64,000 nt of DNA, taken from Parnassius smintheus behrii (taxonomy: Eukaryota > Arthropoda > Insecta > Lepidoptera > Papilionidae). Positions within the stretch are counted from its first letter, which is position 1. Each line of letters opens with the position of its first letter. Positions 1 through 11,000 of the stretch are shown piece by piece. Location: contig JAUPFT010000007.1 of the NCBI GenBank assembly GCA_036936625.1, positions 58,297,089 through 58,361,088 of the forward strand, written 5' to 3'. A program made the position numbers and the translations under genes. Under the pieces are notes generated by a model. That model worked only from the letters and a program-made list of their open reading frames with translations. It was not told the DNA's origin and ran no database searches.

Positions 1-1597
1 CTTTCTTCCAAATTTTTGGGAAGTAGCCTAATATTAAGCATTTATTGTATATTGATTGCAGGACTTCCGGGTTGCTTTCAAATACAGCTTGACATATGTC
101 AGATGTTAAGCCATCTGCTCCTGGAGCTTTTTTCGGACTCATATTTTTGAAAATTTCTCTTATTTCTAATTCTGTAAACGACTTGGTTGTTGATATGTCT
201 TCGTTTTTAAGTTTGTTTATTATTTGCTGTACTTCGGTCCTTATTTCAGTCTGTTCCGCATTATCAGTTTCAGGATTGTCCCATGGATAAAATGTATCAG
301 CTAGATGGTTCACTGATTCGAGTACTGAAAGGATTTTTCCACTTGAGTCGCGGAGTAGCCTGTCATGTTCTCTGTTTGAACAAGCTTTTAAAATTCGGTA
401 CGTTCTTTGCCAAAGAGATTCTTTTTCTTCTCTATTACAGAGGTTTACCCAGCTTCTAGTTGTAGCCTTTTCAATTGTGCTAATATATTCTTGTCTTGCC
501 TCTAGATATTGTTCTATTACATACTTTCTTCTGCGTGGGTTTGCGTTCCTTATTCTTCTTCTTTTCCTAATCATATCTGTTTTCTTTTCATTTACTTCGT
601 TGTTCCACCAAACAGGATTTTTTACTTTTCGCTTCTGGTTTTTTGTAGGTATATTGTTGTTACAGGCTGTCAATATATATTGGGTGTATTTATTTATTGT
701 TTCTTCTAGCTCTTGTGGTGTTTTGATTTCTTCTATTGACTCGCTAATCATATTATGTCTGCAAAATTCTTTCAAATCGTTTTTCAGATTGCTCCAATTT
801 GCCTTTTTAGTATTATAAATCCTTGTGCCATGAGTGTTGATTGTGGTATTAAAAAACTCTATTTCAAGAGTGAATGAGACTGATTTGTGACTTGATATTG
901 TGCATAGTGATTCATCTACTTGCCAGTCTTTTATTCGATGGAGTAATGATGGTGAGCAAGCGGTGATATCTATTATACTAGTGCATAATTTATCCATTCT
1001 ATAAACAGAAAATGTAGGCGTAGTGCCTACATTAAGGATGTCAAGATTGAGTTCCGCGAATGTTTCCATAATGATTTTTCCTCTGCTGTCATCTGCTTTG
1101 CATCCCCACCAGATGCTCTTTGCGTTGGCGTCTCCTCCTATTATGATGTCGTTGGTTGCCATGTTTGATTTGTATCTTCTGATCATTTGTAGGTCTTCAT
1201 CGAGGTCTCCCTTTTCATGTAGATACATGCTAATTAAACCTATTTTTAAGTAACCTAGTTCTAATTCTACACCAACTATGTCCTCAGAGAGGAGAGTAGG
1301 ATTGATAGTAAATCGTATTGTAGGATCGCAGATAACAATTGCCGACCTAACAGGTTTGGCTCTATCATGGGTAACTTTTTGTATGATCCGAAACTGAGAA
1401 CCCGTAGTTAAATGAGCTTTGGCACCAACGTATGGTTCCTGCATTAAAATCACAGAGTATTCCTGCATCGTGGCTGCACGTAGGCACTCAAGTGTCGCCG
1501 CCCGCCCACGGTCCAGATTTATCTGTATTAACTTTATATGCTTCTTTGAACTGGAAGCTTTCTGGAGTTCTAAGTTTGTGTTTTCGTTGACTATTTC
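1..1597 (-). CDS. ORF2 N-terminal part (APE endonuclease and start of RT), partial
   Basis: This is the start of the LINE polyprotein; the rest is beyond base 1. The APE-type endonuclease shows QINL near the N-terminus, then QEPYVG, GGDANAKSIWWG and a terminal motif reading SSH where relatives have SDH, so an Asp that is catalytic in the family is Ser here. The endonuclease should nick the telomeric repeat to prime reverse transcription. The frame is open from directly after the ORF1 stop codon (1598-1600) and is the same frame as ORF1. The first ATG (base 1468) lies after the first endonuclease motif, so translation probably does not start there. Readthrough of UAA or non-AUG reinitiation is inferred. 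Confidence 0.85.
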
Positions 1598-3778
1598 TTA
1601 ACAATAGGAGACTGATGATCTAGCAATTTTGTCCCATTTTTGCCATTCTTGGCATTCTGGGCTGTATGCTGGATGTAAGAAGTTTTCCTTTCTGGCATTA
1701 TTGCAGTTACAACACTTAGGAACATTGTTGCGATTCGGACAATCCCTTGTATCATGCTCCTCAGCACAATAACCGCAGCGTTGTTTACTATTACAGTCTT
1801 TTGCTTTGTGGTTGAAGCCAAGACATTTATAACACTGTGTGAGTGGTGATTGGTCAATACAAGGAATGACTTGGTAGCCGATCCGCAGTTTTTTATTTTT
1901 TAGCTTTGACCAAATTTGAGGTGAGGCTTCGAGTATAACATTATTGACTTCTCTAACCCTTCCTTTGGTTCTGCGTAAGATTTTTATACCTTTCTGTTCT
2001 TCTGTTAACCCTTGTAATAAACAACAATTCTGACTTGTGATGGCTTTAACAAGTTTGGTGTCCGTTAAGTCATTTGTGACGCCCACTAGGCGCAGCTGTG
2101 GGTGTTTAGTTGCAGGTGTTGACACTGTTAGCCTATCACAGGTGTCACGAATTGCGGTTTTAAGAATGTGTCTGTCCTGCTGAGAGTCACAGCTTATTAT
2201 TACTTTCTGATTTTTTAATTTGGAAACTTTATTCACGCGTACTCCTAGATCTACTGGGTCCACATCTTTTCTGACCTGTTTTAAAATATCTTCGCAGGTT
2301 GAGCGTGGATCTATGGACTCTATTATCATTGCAAAGCGGGGGGTACTAGTTGCTTCTGCGTAGGATTTTTTATTGATATTAGTGGATACCCTAAAGGATT
2401 CGTTTTGCTTTAACCGATTATTCTCCTCATCTATATAAGTGTTATTATGGGAGATATTTTTAAGTTCGTTAATTTTATCCTTGATTTCTGTTATTGCTAA
2501 CTCAGTTCCTAATCCAGTATTTCCTTGGAATGCTATTTGGGTTGTATTGAAGTCTTTAAAATCATTTATTTCATTGAGTACCGTGTTCAAGAGATGGGTT
2601 ATTGGCTTTATTGAGTTTTCTAGGTCTTCTTTTGTTAATGCTGTCTCCTTGTGTTCTCTTTCCCTCGATAAATTTTCAGTTTGATATGTTTCTATTATTT
2701 TTTTTGTGTTCTCTAGTTCCAAAATCATTTGATCTATTCGGGGGTCTATATGTGTGCTATTTCTCTCGCAAGAAGATTTTTCAGTCTCTAATTCAGTTTC
2801 TCTATTTACGAACTTCTGTACTACCAGGCTTAGGTTGGTTATTTTTTGATTTAATTCTAATATTTCTCTTGTCAGAGAGGCATAGCTTTCAGAATAATTA
2901 TCTAAATGGGCAATAGGTGTTTCCTTTGCGGGTAAGGATTGATTCTTTATTGCAAGGCCATGTATTTCAAGCTGGATTTTGCTGATTGTCTTAATGGGTT
3001 CATCCATTTCGTAATTAAGCCAAGAACGTATTGACTCAGCAATCTTGCCCGTATTTTTTATGGCATCATATGTCTCTATGAGCTTATTGTAATGTGAGGT
3101 TCGAATTTCGGCTAGCTCTTTATTATGGGCTCGTTCGACACGTACTAATTCTTTTGCGGCTCGCGATCTTTCCTGTTCCGCTGCAAGCCGGTGCCGAGAG
3201 CGCGAGTCCGATAGCGACAGCACAGTTTCATAAAGGCCCTGGAGACAGTCATGAACTTCACTTTTACATTCTTTTTTCATGTTTCCTGCCTTCTCCAGGG
3301 CTTCTTTTCCAGAGAGCAGAAACTCATTCGCTCTCTGGGTTGCTAGGTCCATAGAGATACCTGCACGTTTATATGCTGGTGGTAAAATGCTGGACCTTTT
3401 ACTGTTGTCACTGACTATGCTATCGCCATCCGACCATTCATCTTCCGTCTCTCGAACAGGCTTGCAGAGGCCCAAAGCAGCCAGCTCTTTGTCAATATCC
3501 ATTGTTATTGAGCTGCCTTGGCTTAGTTTTATAAGTCCACTACTATCTTCGCTGGTTCGTCCAGTTGGAGCAACGCCTGTGAATTTAGATTCACTCTCCA
3601 CCATCGTAAGATCTCGGCCGTCCTGACCTTCTTCAGGTGCTCTTCCAGAAGTAGCTGCGTTTTGAATCAAAACTTTCCTACGCAGAGCCACACTGGGTGC
3701 TGGACTTCCTCCTCTACTTATCTTGGTAGGCTTTGGTTTAGCAGAGCTAGATCCCGATGAACCGGATTTACAGGACAT
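1598..3778 (-). CDS. ORF1 gag-like nucleic-acid binding protein, intact (726 aa)
   Basis: Presumed RNA-binding partner of ORF2 that packages element RNA. The first 125 residues are Ser-rich and probably disordered. Residues about 128-220 form a charged helical block (from RSSILPPAYKRAG to VRVERAHNK) that is almost identical in element B although the DNA differs widely. A coiled-coil-like region follows to about 400, then a conserved domain at about 470-630, then three Cys/His knuckles at about 640-710 (CYKCLGFNHKAKDC, CGYCAEEHDTRDC and CCNC...H...C). The protein ends SSVSYC directly before UAA, an ending shared with elements B, C and D. The start ATG at 3778 directly follows an A-tract. A1 is intact, whereas A2 has lost one base of a T-run and is frameshifted. 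Confidence 0.9.
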   Translation of the reverse strand: MSCKSGSSGSSSAKPKPTKISRGGSPAPSVALRRKVLIQNAATSGRAPEEGQDGRDLTMVESESKFTGVAPTGRTSEDSSGLIKLSQGSSITMDIDKELAALGLCKPVRETEDEWSDGDSIVSDNSKRSSILPPAYKRAGISMDLATQRANEFLLSGKEALEKAGNMKKECKSEVHDCLQGLYETVLSLSDSRSRHRLAAEQERSRAAKELVRVERAHNKELAEIRTSHYNKLIETYDAIKNTGKIAESIRSWLNYEMDEPIKTISKIQLEIHGLAIKNQSLPAKETPIAHLDNYSESYASLTREILELNQKITNLSLVVQKFVNRETELETEKSSCERNSTHIDPRIDQMILELENTKKIIETYQTENLSREREHKETALTKEDLENSIKPITHLLNTVLNEINDFKDFNTTQIAFQGNTGLGTELAITEIKDKINELKNISHNNTYIDEENNRLKQNESFRVSTNINKKSYAEATSTPRFAMIIESIDPRSTCEDILKQVRKDVDPVDLGVRVNKVSKLKNQKVIISCDSQQDRHILKTAIRDTCDRLTVSTPATKHPQLRLVGVTNDLTDTKLVKAITSQNCCLLQGLTEEQKGIKILRRTKGRVREVNNVILEASPQIWSKLKNKKLRIGYQVIPCIDQSPLTQCYKCLGFNHKAKDCNSKQRCGYCAEEHDTRDCPNRNNVPKCCNCNNARKENFLHPAYSPECQEWQKWDKIARSSVSYC

Positions 3779-3794
3779 TTTTTTTTTTTTTTTT
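3779..3794 (-). promoter_or_regulatory. A-tract leader directly 5' of ORF1 start codon
   Basis: A run of 16 further T after the T of the start codon on the + strand gives an uninterrupted oligo(A) leader abutting the ORF1 ATG. Elements A2 (26312-26325) and B (18262-18279) have the same arrangement with different tract lengths. Oligo(A) leaders can recruit poly(A)-binding protein and help initiation, but that role is inferred here. Confidence 0.55.
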
Positions 3795-4692
3795 ATCTCG
3801 CTGAGCTCACTTATCTTAGATTATACAATGAATTTCAACTCCTCAAACGATCCTGAGAAGTTTAAGCCCAAACACGACTACAATCGGTTGAGTTATACCA
3901 GAGTTATAATAAGTGGAATTTTTCCAATATGGCGGTCAAAAAATTCTTTTATTTATTCTGTAGCCAATTTAAACTCTAAATAGTCCAAGTTTGGACTCAA
4001 TCTCTATAAAATCGTTTGAGCTATACGTTCCCGCTGACTTTAGGTACCAATAAGTTTTTTGTAAGGTGATCACGAAATTGGCTTTGTCAAGCGCTCCCGA
4101 TCAAAATAAGGTCAAGCACGACAATTTTCGACATTCAAGTTCATGAGATATTCAAATAAAACTAATTTCAAGATGGCGGCTAATTGGACCAAATTTATTT
4201 ATCTCAACGATGGAAAGAGATAAATTGGTCAAGTTTGGGCTCTATGGATAGGTCTCGGTGAGTATATTATGAAGAGATGGACAAAAAATAAAAATTTGTT
4301 TTATTTTGGAAATTAAATCCAATAAACATTAAAAAAATACTATATCTTTTTAGCCACCAGAGATAGCTTCAGTCTGCAAACGGATTTAGGTTCAATATTT
4401 AGTGGGTTTCTTTTTGCGTTATTCAAAACCACCCGCACTAATCCGGAAATGCGACCTCGTGAAAGTGTTTTTTCACGAAAAAATGTTTGCAGACAAAACC
4501 GTTAAGTGGAAAAATCTAATTTTTTGTAAATACCCTAAGAGATATATAACTCACATATATCTAAATTAAAAAAGAGGTATTATCGCTCAAAATTAAGAAA
4601 TAAACAGCTCCAAATATAAGTAAAATTTCAAAAATTTGGTTTTTTACTAATAACTTTTTGGTTCTTAGTCCGTTTTGCCTCAAAAAAGAATA
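3795..4692 (-). promoter_or_regulatory. 5' UTR with repeated YY1-like modules (A1, truncated)
   Basis: There is no credible long ORF. Two diverged modules each contain a YY1-like core on the + strand: 3925-3937 (CCAATATGGCGGT) and 4169-4180 (CAAGATGGCGGC). Phrases resembling AGTTTGGGCTC and GGTCTCGGTG lie near them. The same modules recur in the 5' UTRs of A2, B and D, which suggests an internal promoter. The segment carries no TTAGG and breaks at 4692. Confidence 0.5.
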
Positions 4693-6844
4693 GACTCTGT
4701 GGCTGGCCATCGGCGACTCGAAGTCGCGTGCCAGGGAGGAGCTGCTGGGGTCCCTAGATCGGGATCCGTGGGGGCGCCCCTACCGTTGGGTACGGGGCAA
4801 GTTGCGTTCCTGGGCGCCTCCACTAACGCAAACAATGCAACCCCAGTTGCTAGAGACGGTGGTGTCAGTTCTCTTCCCTGAACGAGTGGGACACGTTCCC
4901 CCGGCGATGGCTTCGCCCTCAGCCACAGACTCTCCAGAGGAGGAGAGCACCGATGTCCCCAAGGTGACGCAAGCAGAGATGAGAGCGGCCATGGCGCGAC
5001 TTCGGGCCAAGAACACAGCGCCCGGACCCGACGGAGTTCCTGGTCGAGCTCTTGTCCTGGCTCTGAAGGAGCTGGAGCCCCAGCTGAGGGGGCTCTTCAC
5101 GGCATGTCTCGAGCAGGGTCAGCTTCCCAGTGTGTGGAAGGAGGGAAGGCTGGTCCTACTCAGGAAGGAGGGGCGCCCCGCGGACTCACCGTTCGCGTAC
5201 CGGCCCATAGTGCTGCTCGACGAGGCGGGCAAACTTCTTGAGCGTATCATCGCAGATCGCCTCGTCAGCCACTTGTGCAGAGTGGGGCCAGACCTGGACG
5301 AGAACCAGTTTGGTTTTCGTCGCGGGCGCTCCACCATAGACGCTATTACGCGCGTGAGGGCCCTGGCGGAGGAGACAGTATCCCGGGGTGGGGTGGTGCT
5401 GGCGGTGTCAATAGACATCTCCAACGCCTTCAACACCCTACCCTGGAGTTGTATTCGGGAGGCGCTTAATTACCATCGCGTGCCTCCCTACCTCCGCCGC
5501 ACAATAGGGGCCTACCTTGAGGAGAGATGCGTCACGTATTGGGGACGTGACAGCGCTGGTCGACGCGTCATGTCGTGCGGTGTTCCGCAGGGATCGGTCT
5601 TGGGACCGCTCCTGTGGAACATCGGCTACGACTGGGTGCTGAGATGTGAGCTCCCGTCGGGCGCTGACTTGACCTGTTATGCGGACGACACGCTCGTCAC
5701 TGCCCGGGGGAGCTCGCACAGGGAAGCAGCGTTGGTTGCCACGGCTGCGGTTTCACAAGTGGTGAACCGCATCCGGTGCCTGGGCCTGGAGGTGGCCCTT
5801 AACAAGTCGGAGGCCATGGTGTTTCATGGCCTTCGACGCGCGCCGCCACCGGGATCGCACATCGTGGTAGACGGGGCCCGGATAGCTGTCGAGTCCACCA
5901 TGAAGTACCTGGGATTGGTGCTCGACAGCCGATGGGAATTTGGGCCCCACTTCCGGCGGCTGGCGCCCAAGCTGATGCGTGCAGCTGGCGCACTTTCAAC
6001 GCTGCTTCCCAACTTGGGGGGCCCGAGCGCTGCCTGTAGGCGGTTGTACGTGGGAATCGTGCGGTCCATGGCCCTGTATGGGGCCCCTGTATGGGCGATG
6101 GACATGACGGCCAGCACTCTCGCCATTCTGCGCAAACCGCAGAGGGCGATGGCCGTCAGAGTCATCCGCGGGTATCGCACGATTTCCTACGAGGCGGCTT
6201 GCGTCCTGGCCGGATCCCCGCCCTGGGACCTAGAGGCGAAAGTACTCGCGTCACTATATCGATGGCGCGAGGAAGAGCGGGGACGGGGCTCGAGGCCGGT
6301 GCAGCGACAGATCGCGCTACGCCGAGAGAAGCTCCGTCAGGTCTTGGTGGCGGAATGGCGGCAAAGGCTTCTGCGCCCTACCGCCGGCCTCGCTATCGTC
6401 GAGGCGATCCGGCCAGTACTCGACGACTGGCTCGGGAGAAGGCACGGCTCCCTGTCGTTTAGGGTGACGCAGGTGCTGTCGGGGCACGGCTGCTTTGGCA
6501 AGTACCTGTGCCGCATAGACAGGGAGCCGGACGCTCGGTGCCACCACTGCGTCCATTGCGGGGAGGACACGGCGCAACACACGCTCGCCGAGTGTGTAGC
6601 TTGGGAGGAGCAGCGCCGTGTCCTCACAAATGAAGTAGGAGGCGATTTGTCGCTGTCGGCCTTGGTGCGGAGTATGGTCGGTAGCGCAGAATCGTGGGAT
6701 GCAGTGGTGTCCTTCTGTGAGGACGTGATGTCGCAGAAGGAAACTGCGGAACGGGAGAGGGAGATCTCGACTCCCTTCCCTGGCCGCAGAAGGCGCACCG
6801 GGCGCAGGAGAAGGGCGGACAACGCCCTTTTCCAGCCCCCATGA
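4692..6844 (+). pseudogene. ORF2 fragment of SART-like LINE (RT and C-terminal zinc finger), N-terminus lost
   Basis: Reverse transcriptase and C-terminal domain of an R1-clade ORF2. Motifs in order are APGPDGVPG, FGFRRGRSTIDAI, VSIDISNAFNTLPW, GVPQGSVLGP, CYADDTLV (catalytic YADD), then a thumb-like block with GYRTIS and a zinc finger HCVHCGEDTAQHTLAEC. There is no RNase H. The endonuclease and about the first 335 residues present in S1b are missing because the element starts inside the frame. The rest is open to the stop at 6842-6844. With no start codon or endonuclease the copy is dead as an autonomous element. Confidence 0.9.
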
Positions 6845-7160
6845 ATAAGTCCAGGGGCGAGGGACTAGGGGAAGCCCCCGCCCCCCTATTCGATGGACCC
6901 GAGGCGGAGACACGCGTGGGTGTCGGCGCGTGCCTCTGAGGTGATACAGGGGGTAGTTGAACACCTCACTACCCCGTGCAGGAGACGAGGCCCGTACAAA
7001 CCGGGCCAGCACTAGTGTGGGGCTGCGGAAGAATTTGGATTCCCGCGGGCCCGCGCGTGCACGTGCGAGGAGACACCGGGGTGGTTTTAGCCGGTAAGAG
7101 TCCGGCACACCCCTCCGCCTGTCCCCAGGCAGAGGCAGTCCATGAGGATTTCCCCCCCGT
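6845..7160 (+). other. Structured 3' UTR of S1a (pseudoknot, two terminal hairpins)
   Basis: An H-type pseudoknot is possible: GAGGTG (6938-6943) with CACCTC (6962-6967), interleaved with GGGGTAGT (6950-6957) and ACTACCCC (6968-6975). Near the 3' end lie hairpin 1 at 7090-7106 (GCCGG stem, 7-nt loop, CCGGC) and hairpin 2 at 7112-7135 with a C-rich loop, then GGATTTCCCC and the A tail. Both hairpins recur with compensating changes in S2 and S3. In SART1 the 3' UTR is known to be recognised by its own reverse transcriptase, so that role is likely. Confidence 0.7.
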
Positions 7161-7179
7161 AAAAAAAAAAAAAAAAAAA

Positions 7180-7283
7180 GGTTAGGTTAGGTTAGGTTAG
7201 GTTAGGTTAGGTTAGGTTAGGTTAGGTTAGGTTAGGTTAGGTTAGGTTAAGTTAGGTTAGGTTAGGTTAGGTTAGGTTAGGTT

Positions 7284-7286
<3 letters not shown>
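7180..7286 (+). repeat. Telomeric (TTAGG)n array 1
   Basis: About 21 units of GGTTA between the A tail of S1a (left) and the T-run (A tail) of element B (right), so two elements meet tail to tail. One unit is variant, TTAAG at about 7246-7250, which is rare in the window's arrays. Confidence 0.97.
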
Positions 7287-7319
<33 letters not shown>

Positions 7320-7324
<5 letters not shown>

Positions 7325-8085
7325 CTGTTACTGCTGCTATACATGCAGCACCCTTTTTTACTGTATTGGTTTATTACTTATACTTATAATCCTCTTTTTT
7401 TTATTATTATTATTTTTTTTTCACTTAACAACTTAATTTATTCTTATTACTAATAGCCTACTTATCATATTATATATCCTAACTTAAGATTCAGCTACGT
7501 TTTTTTTTTCTGTTTTTTTTTTTCATAATTTTTTTTTCTCTCAACCTTATCTTTTACTGTTTACAATTATATTTCTTTAACATTTATTATTGTTATTGTT
7601 CATGTATTCGTTTCAAATTTACTATTACACATTGATATTTCATTCTATTATCATTCTCATTCATTCAACAGTATTCTCTACCATTTAAGGTAACATTATT
7701 TTACTGTATTCTTGCAACTATTGAAAAGTTATATAATATATGGTACTTAAATTAAGTTTAATTAAGCTATTTAGTGCGCCACCCGTTATCTTATATAATG
7801 TACATCTACTTCTAAAATAATACTTTTTTTTTTTTTTCCTTACATTTTATTTTACTTTTTTTTTCTTTTTTATTATTAATTTCTCTTGTCTATATATTAT
7901 ACATATTATTATGATGTTATGGAATACTATTACAGCAAGTACAATTTACAACCATTTCCTATACTATGTTATACAATGAAAAGTAATTATAGCTCTATAT
8001 GTTTTTATTAACTGCTCGTCTACATTTATTATTAATATCTAACATATTTTTATTATATAATTATTAATCTACATTTTTTTTTAAA
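7320..8085 (-). other. 3' UTR of element B
   Basis: About 770 bp of extremely AT-rich sequence with many T-runs (A-runs in the transcript) and no supported ORF. It lies between the ORF2 stop and the terminal A tail. I see no clear similarity to the 3' UTRs of C, D or E beyond composition. Confidence 0.7.
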
Positions 8086-11000
8086 TTAAATATCTACCTT
8101 CGATCCATTAGCTTTTCCTGCACACCTAACGACATATTCTGCATATTTAAGAAAATGGATACGGCAGTCATCGTTGTTAAGTACATACTTTAAATTTGTT
8201 AAATTAATTGCAATTCCCATTCTATGCTCGCATTCCATTCTTTGAATAGTGAATCTAGGACAATCTATTAGCAGGTGTTCAATTTTTTCATCTACTTCAT
8301 TACTGCAAACACAAAATGGGGATTGCGCCAACTTGAACTTAAACAAATAAGCCTTAAATCCTCCATGACCAGTTAATAACTGAGCTTTAATATTGTCCAT
8401 TCTTATCTGTTTCAGTGTCTTGTGAGCTTCTTTTACGTCTGGGAAGAAATTTTTCGTGACCGCACCTGTTGCTGCTTCGCTATATCGCTGCTGCCACTTA
8501 ACGCAGGTGGAGTCCCTAGTTAGTCGCTTCGCGAAGGACAGCGGACACTTGTCATAAACTGGTGTTTGTTTGTTGGATAGTGCAGCCTTTTTGGCAAGCT
8601 CATCAGCCCTTTCATTGCCAGGTATACCGATATGTGCCTTTATCCAGTAAAATTTTACCTCGCCGTCTTTATTTATTAATGATCTTCTGCGCTCTCTTAT
8701 TTCAGCTGCCAGAGGATGGAGGGACGAGTTGTCGGTCAGACACTCAAGAGCTGAACGTGAGTCACTAAGGATTGTTCCTTTCCTCAATTCGTCAAACTTG
8801 CACATCATATCTAGCGCTTTAAGTATTGCGGTAAGCTCTGCCTGGTAAACGCTACAATAACTTTCTAACCGAAAAGTAGACTTACGTATTTCCCTGCCAT
8901 CTTTCCATACACTGACAGCGCCACCAACTTTCCCTTCCAGCTTGCTTCCATCCGTATATAGCCTTGGCTTAAAGGTGTCTATTGCTTGTTCCTGATCTTG
9001 AGAGCTTATGAGCTCAAAGGACATGCAACATCTTTCAGCAGGATGGGGTAGGCAAAAAGGACTTATGGGTCTTTCGATGTCTCTTCCCGGAAGTTGGTTC
9101 ATTGGCTTTCCCCGTTTTATTTCGTAGAGCGAAAGGCGTTCCATTGCTCTTAAGTCGAGAGGGAGTATTCCTGCCAGTATAACACTAGACGTGAACGAGA
9201 CTGTTCTGTGACCTTTACATATTTTGATTGCAATCATTCTTGTTATGCGCTCCAGTCTTTTTTTCATGTATTCTTTTTCCATTGTCATAGCCCAGACATT
9301 TGCTGCATAAAGGATGGTTGGTTCAACTACTGCTATATATATTGTTTTCACTATATCAGAATTAAGTCCCCAATGAGATTTAGCTGTTCTTGCTATCATT
9401 TTGTAAAGTTTTATTGCCTTCCCGAGGACTTCATCTAGATGTTCTACGAAGTTTAAATTTTTATCGATTGTAACGCCAAGTACTTTTAGACTTGTAGATG
9501 GCTGTATAATAATTTTGTCCATTTTAATTATAGGTAATTCATAAGATAACTTTTTGGTTATTACGATAGATTGGGTCTTATGTGGTGCAAAATTTAATTT
9601 GTGCCTTTTACCCCATGTTACTATTTTCTCTAAAGCCGGATTAAGTTTGTCTTCTACATCTTTTGCTGAGTTTCCTTTTGCGATGATAATAATATCGTCA
9701 GCAAATGCCTGAAGATGTACATTTGTATCTGAACTTAATTCAAGAAGGGGGTCGAGAAGGATGTTCCATAGTATGGGTCCACAAGTCGATCCTTGTATGC
9801 ATCCTTTAGTAGTAGGTTTGGTGGCCATTGCTCCTGCATATTTCACTATAACACTCCTTGATGACAGATAGCTGATAATGAGCCTCAGGTTGTGTATGTT
9901 TACATTTTTCCTTTGGATTTCTTTTATTATTTGGGGCCACCAAGCATTGTCAAAAGCTCCTTCTATGTCGAGGGCCACCATAACAACTATCTTCTTTTCT
10001 TTTATGCCTTGTTTTATAACTGTCATTATGTCATAAAGTGCGTCCTCTGTACTACGTTGTGGCATAAAACCATATTGTCGATTGCTGAATTTTCCTTCCC
10101 TTCCAAGCTGCCACAGTAATCTGCCTACAAAGAGCTTTTCTAAAATTTTTCCAAATACTGGCAACAAGCCAATTGGACGATATGCTTTAGGTACAGTGTA
10201 GTCTACCCTTCCAGGCTTTGGAATAATTTTTATAATTGCTTTTTTCCATGTCTTAGGGAAATAGCCTATTTCAAGACATTTATTATAAATAGCTAAAAGC
10301 GTCGATGGTGTTATTTTATAGCTCTCATAACAGATATCTGACGTCATACCATCCTCCCCAGGAGCCTTTTTGGGATTCATTTTCTGAAATACCATCTCTA
10401 TTTCTACTTCAGTGAATTTTATATAAGTAGTATCTGTGTAATTTTTGAGGCTTCTAATTATTATATCAACTTCTGCTCGGATATTTCTTTGTTCTTCAGT
10501 ATCTCTATTATAGTCATCATCAGGGTAAAACGTTTTTGCTAACAAAGAGGCCGACTCATTTGGGCTCAAAGTCCGTTCGCCAAAACGCAAGAGCTTGTCC
10601 TCGCTTGTAGTGCTGCACCTCTTAATAACTCTATAGGTACTCTGCCATATTGTTTCTTTTTCCTGTTTTGAGCACAGTTCTTTCCAGCTTGTGTTCATCG
10701 TTGTTATTATGTTATGAACGTATTTTTCTTTAGCTGTAATAAATTCTTGAACAATGTAGGGCTTTCGCTTTTCATTTGCATATTTTATTTTTCTTCTAAG
10801 TCGAATAACTTCTTTCCTCTCAATATCTAATTCTTTAGTCCACCAAGGGGTACTAGTTGTATATACCTTCTTGGAGATAAGTGGAATTGCTGCTTGGCAT
10901 GCAATGTGAACCTGTTCAGTATATCTATTTACAATTTCTTCTAATTCCTCTGTTGTTTTTATGGAGTTGATTTTTTCTTCCGTAATTTGTTGTTTCTGAA

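Larger units (their letters stand above)
1..4692 (-). mobile_element. Telomeric LINE A1, RNase H class, cut by window edge and 5' truncated
   Basis: Second copy of element A2: positions 1-4692 match 22535-27223 with only a handful of differences seen by eye. It holds the 5' half of ORF2, an intact ORF1 and most of the 5' UTR. The 3' half lies outside the window. Its 5' end is missing: at 4692 the sequence switches within one base to the truncated SART-like element S1a, with no TTAGG between, whereas A2 continues another 470 bp to a telomeric array. A deletion joining two head-to-head elements is the simplest reading. Confidence 0.9.
4692..7179 (+). mobile_element. SART-like LINE S1a, 5' truncated
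   Basis: GC-rich element with an ORF2 C-terminal fragment, a structured 3' UTR and an A19 tail at 7161-7179 that runs directly into GGTTAGG. It matches 58064-60555 of S1b with few substitutions; in the protein, for example, Thr/Ala, Phe/Ser, Leu/Val and Phe/Tyr. Its 5' boundary falls inside the ORF2 frame and is fused to element A1 through a single shared A. Confidence 0.93.

Noticed and set aside
6317..7108. 263-residue open frame on the - strand across the end of S1a
   Set aside because: It is antisense to the clear RT-zinc finger reading frame and 3' UTR; high GC leaves few stops. The same frame in S1b is broken by small changes.
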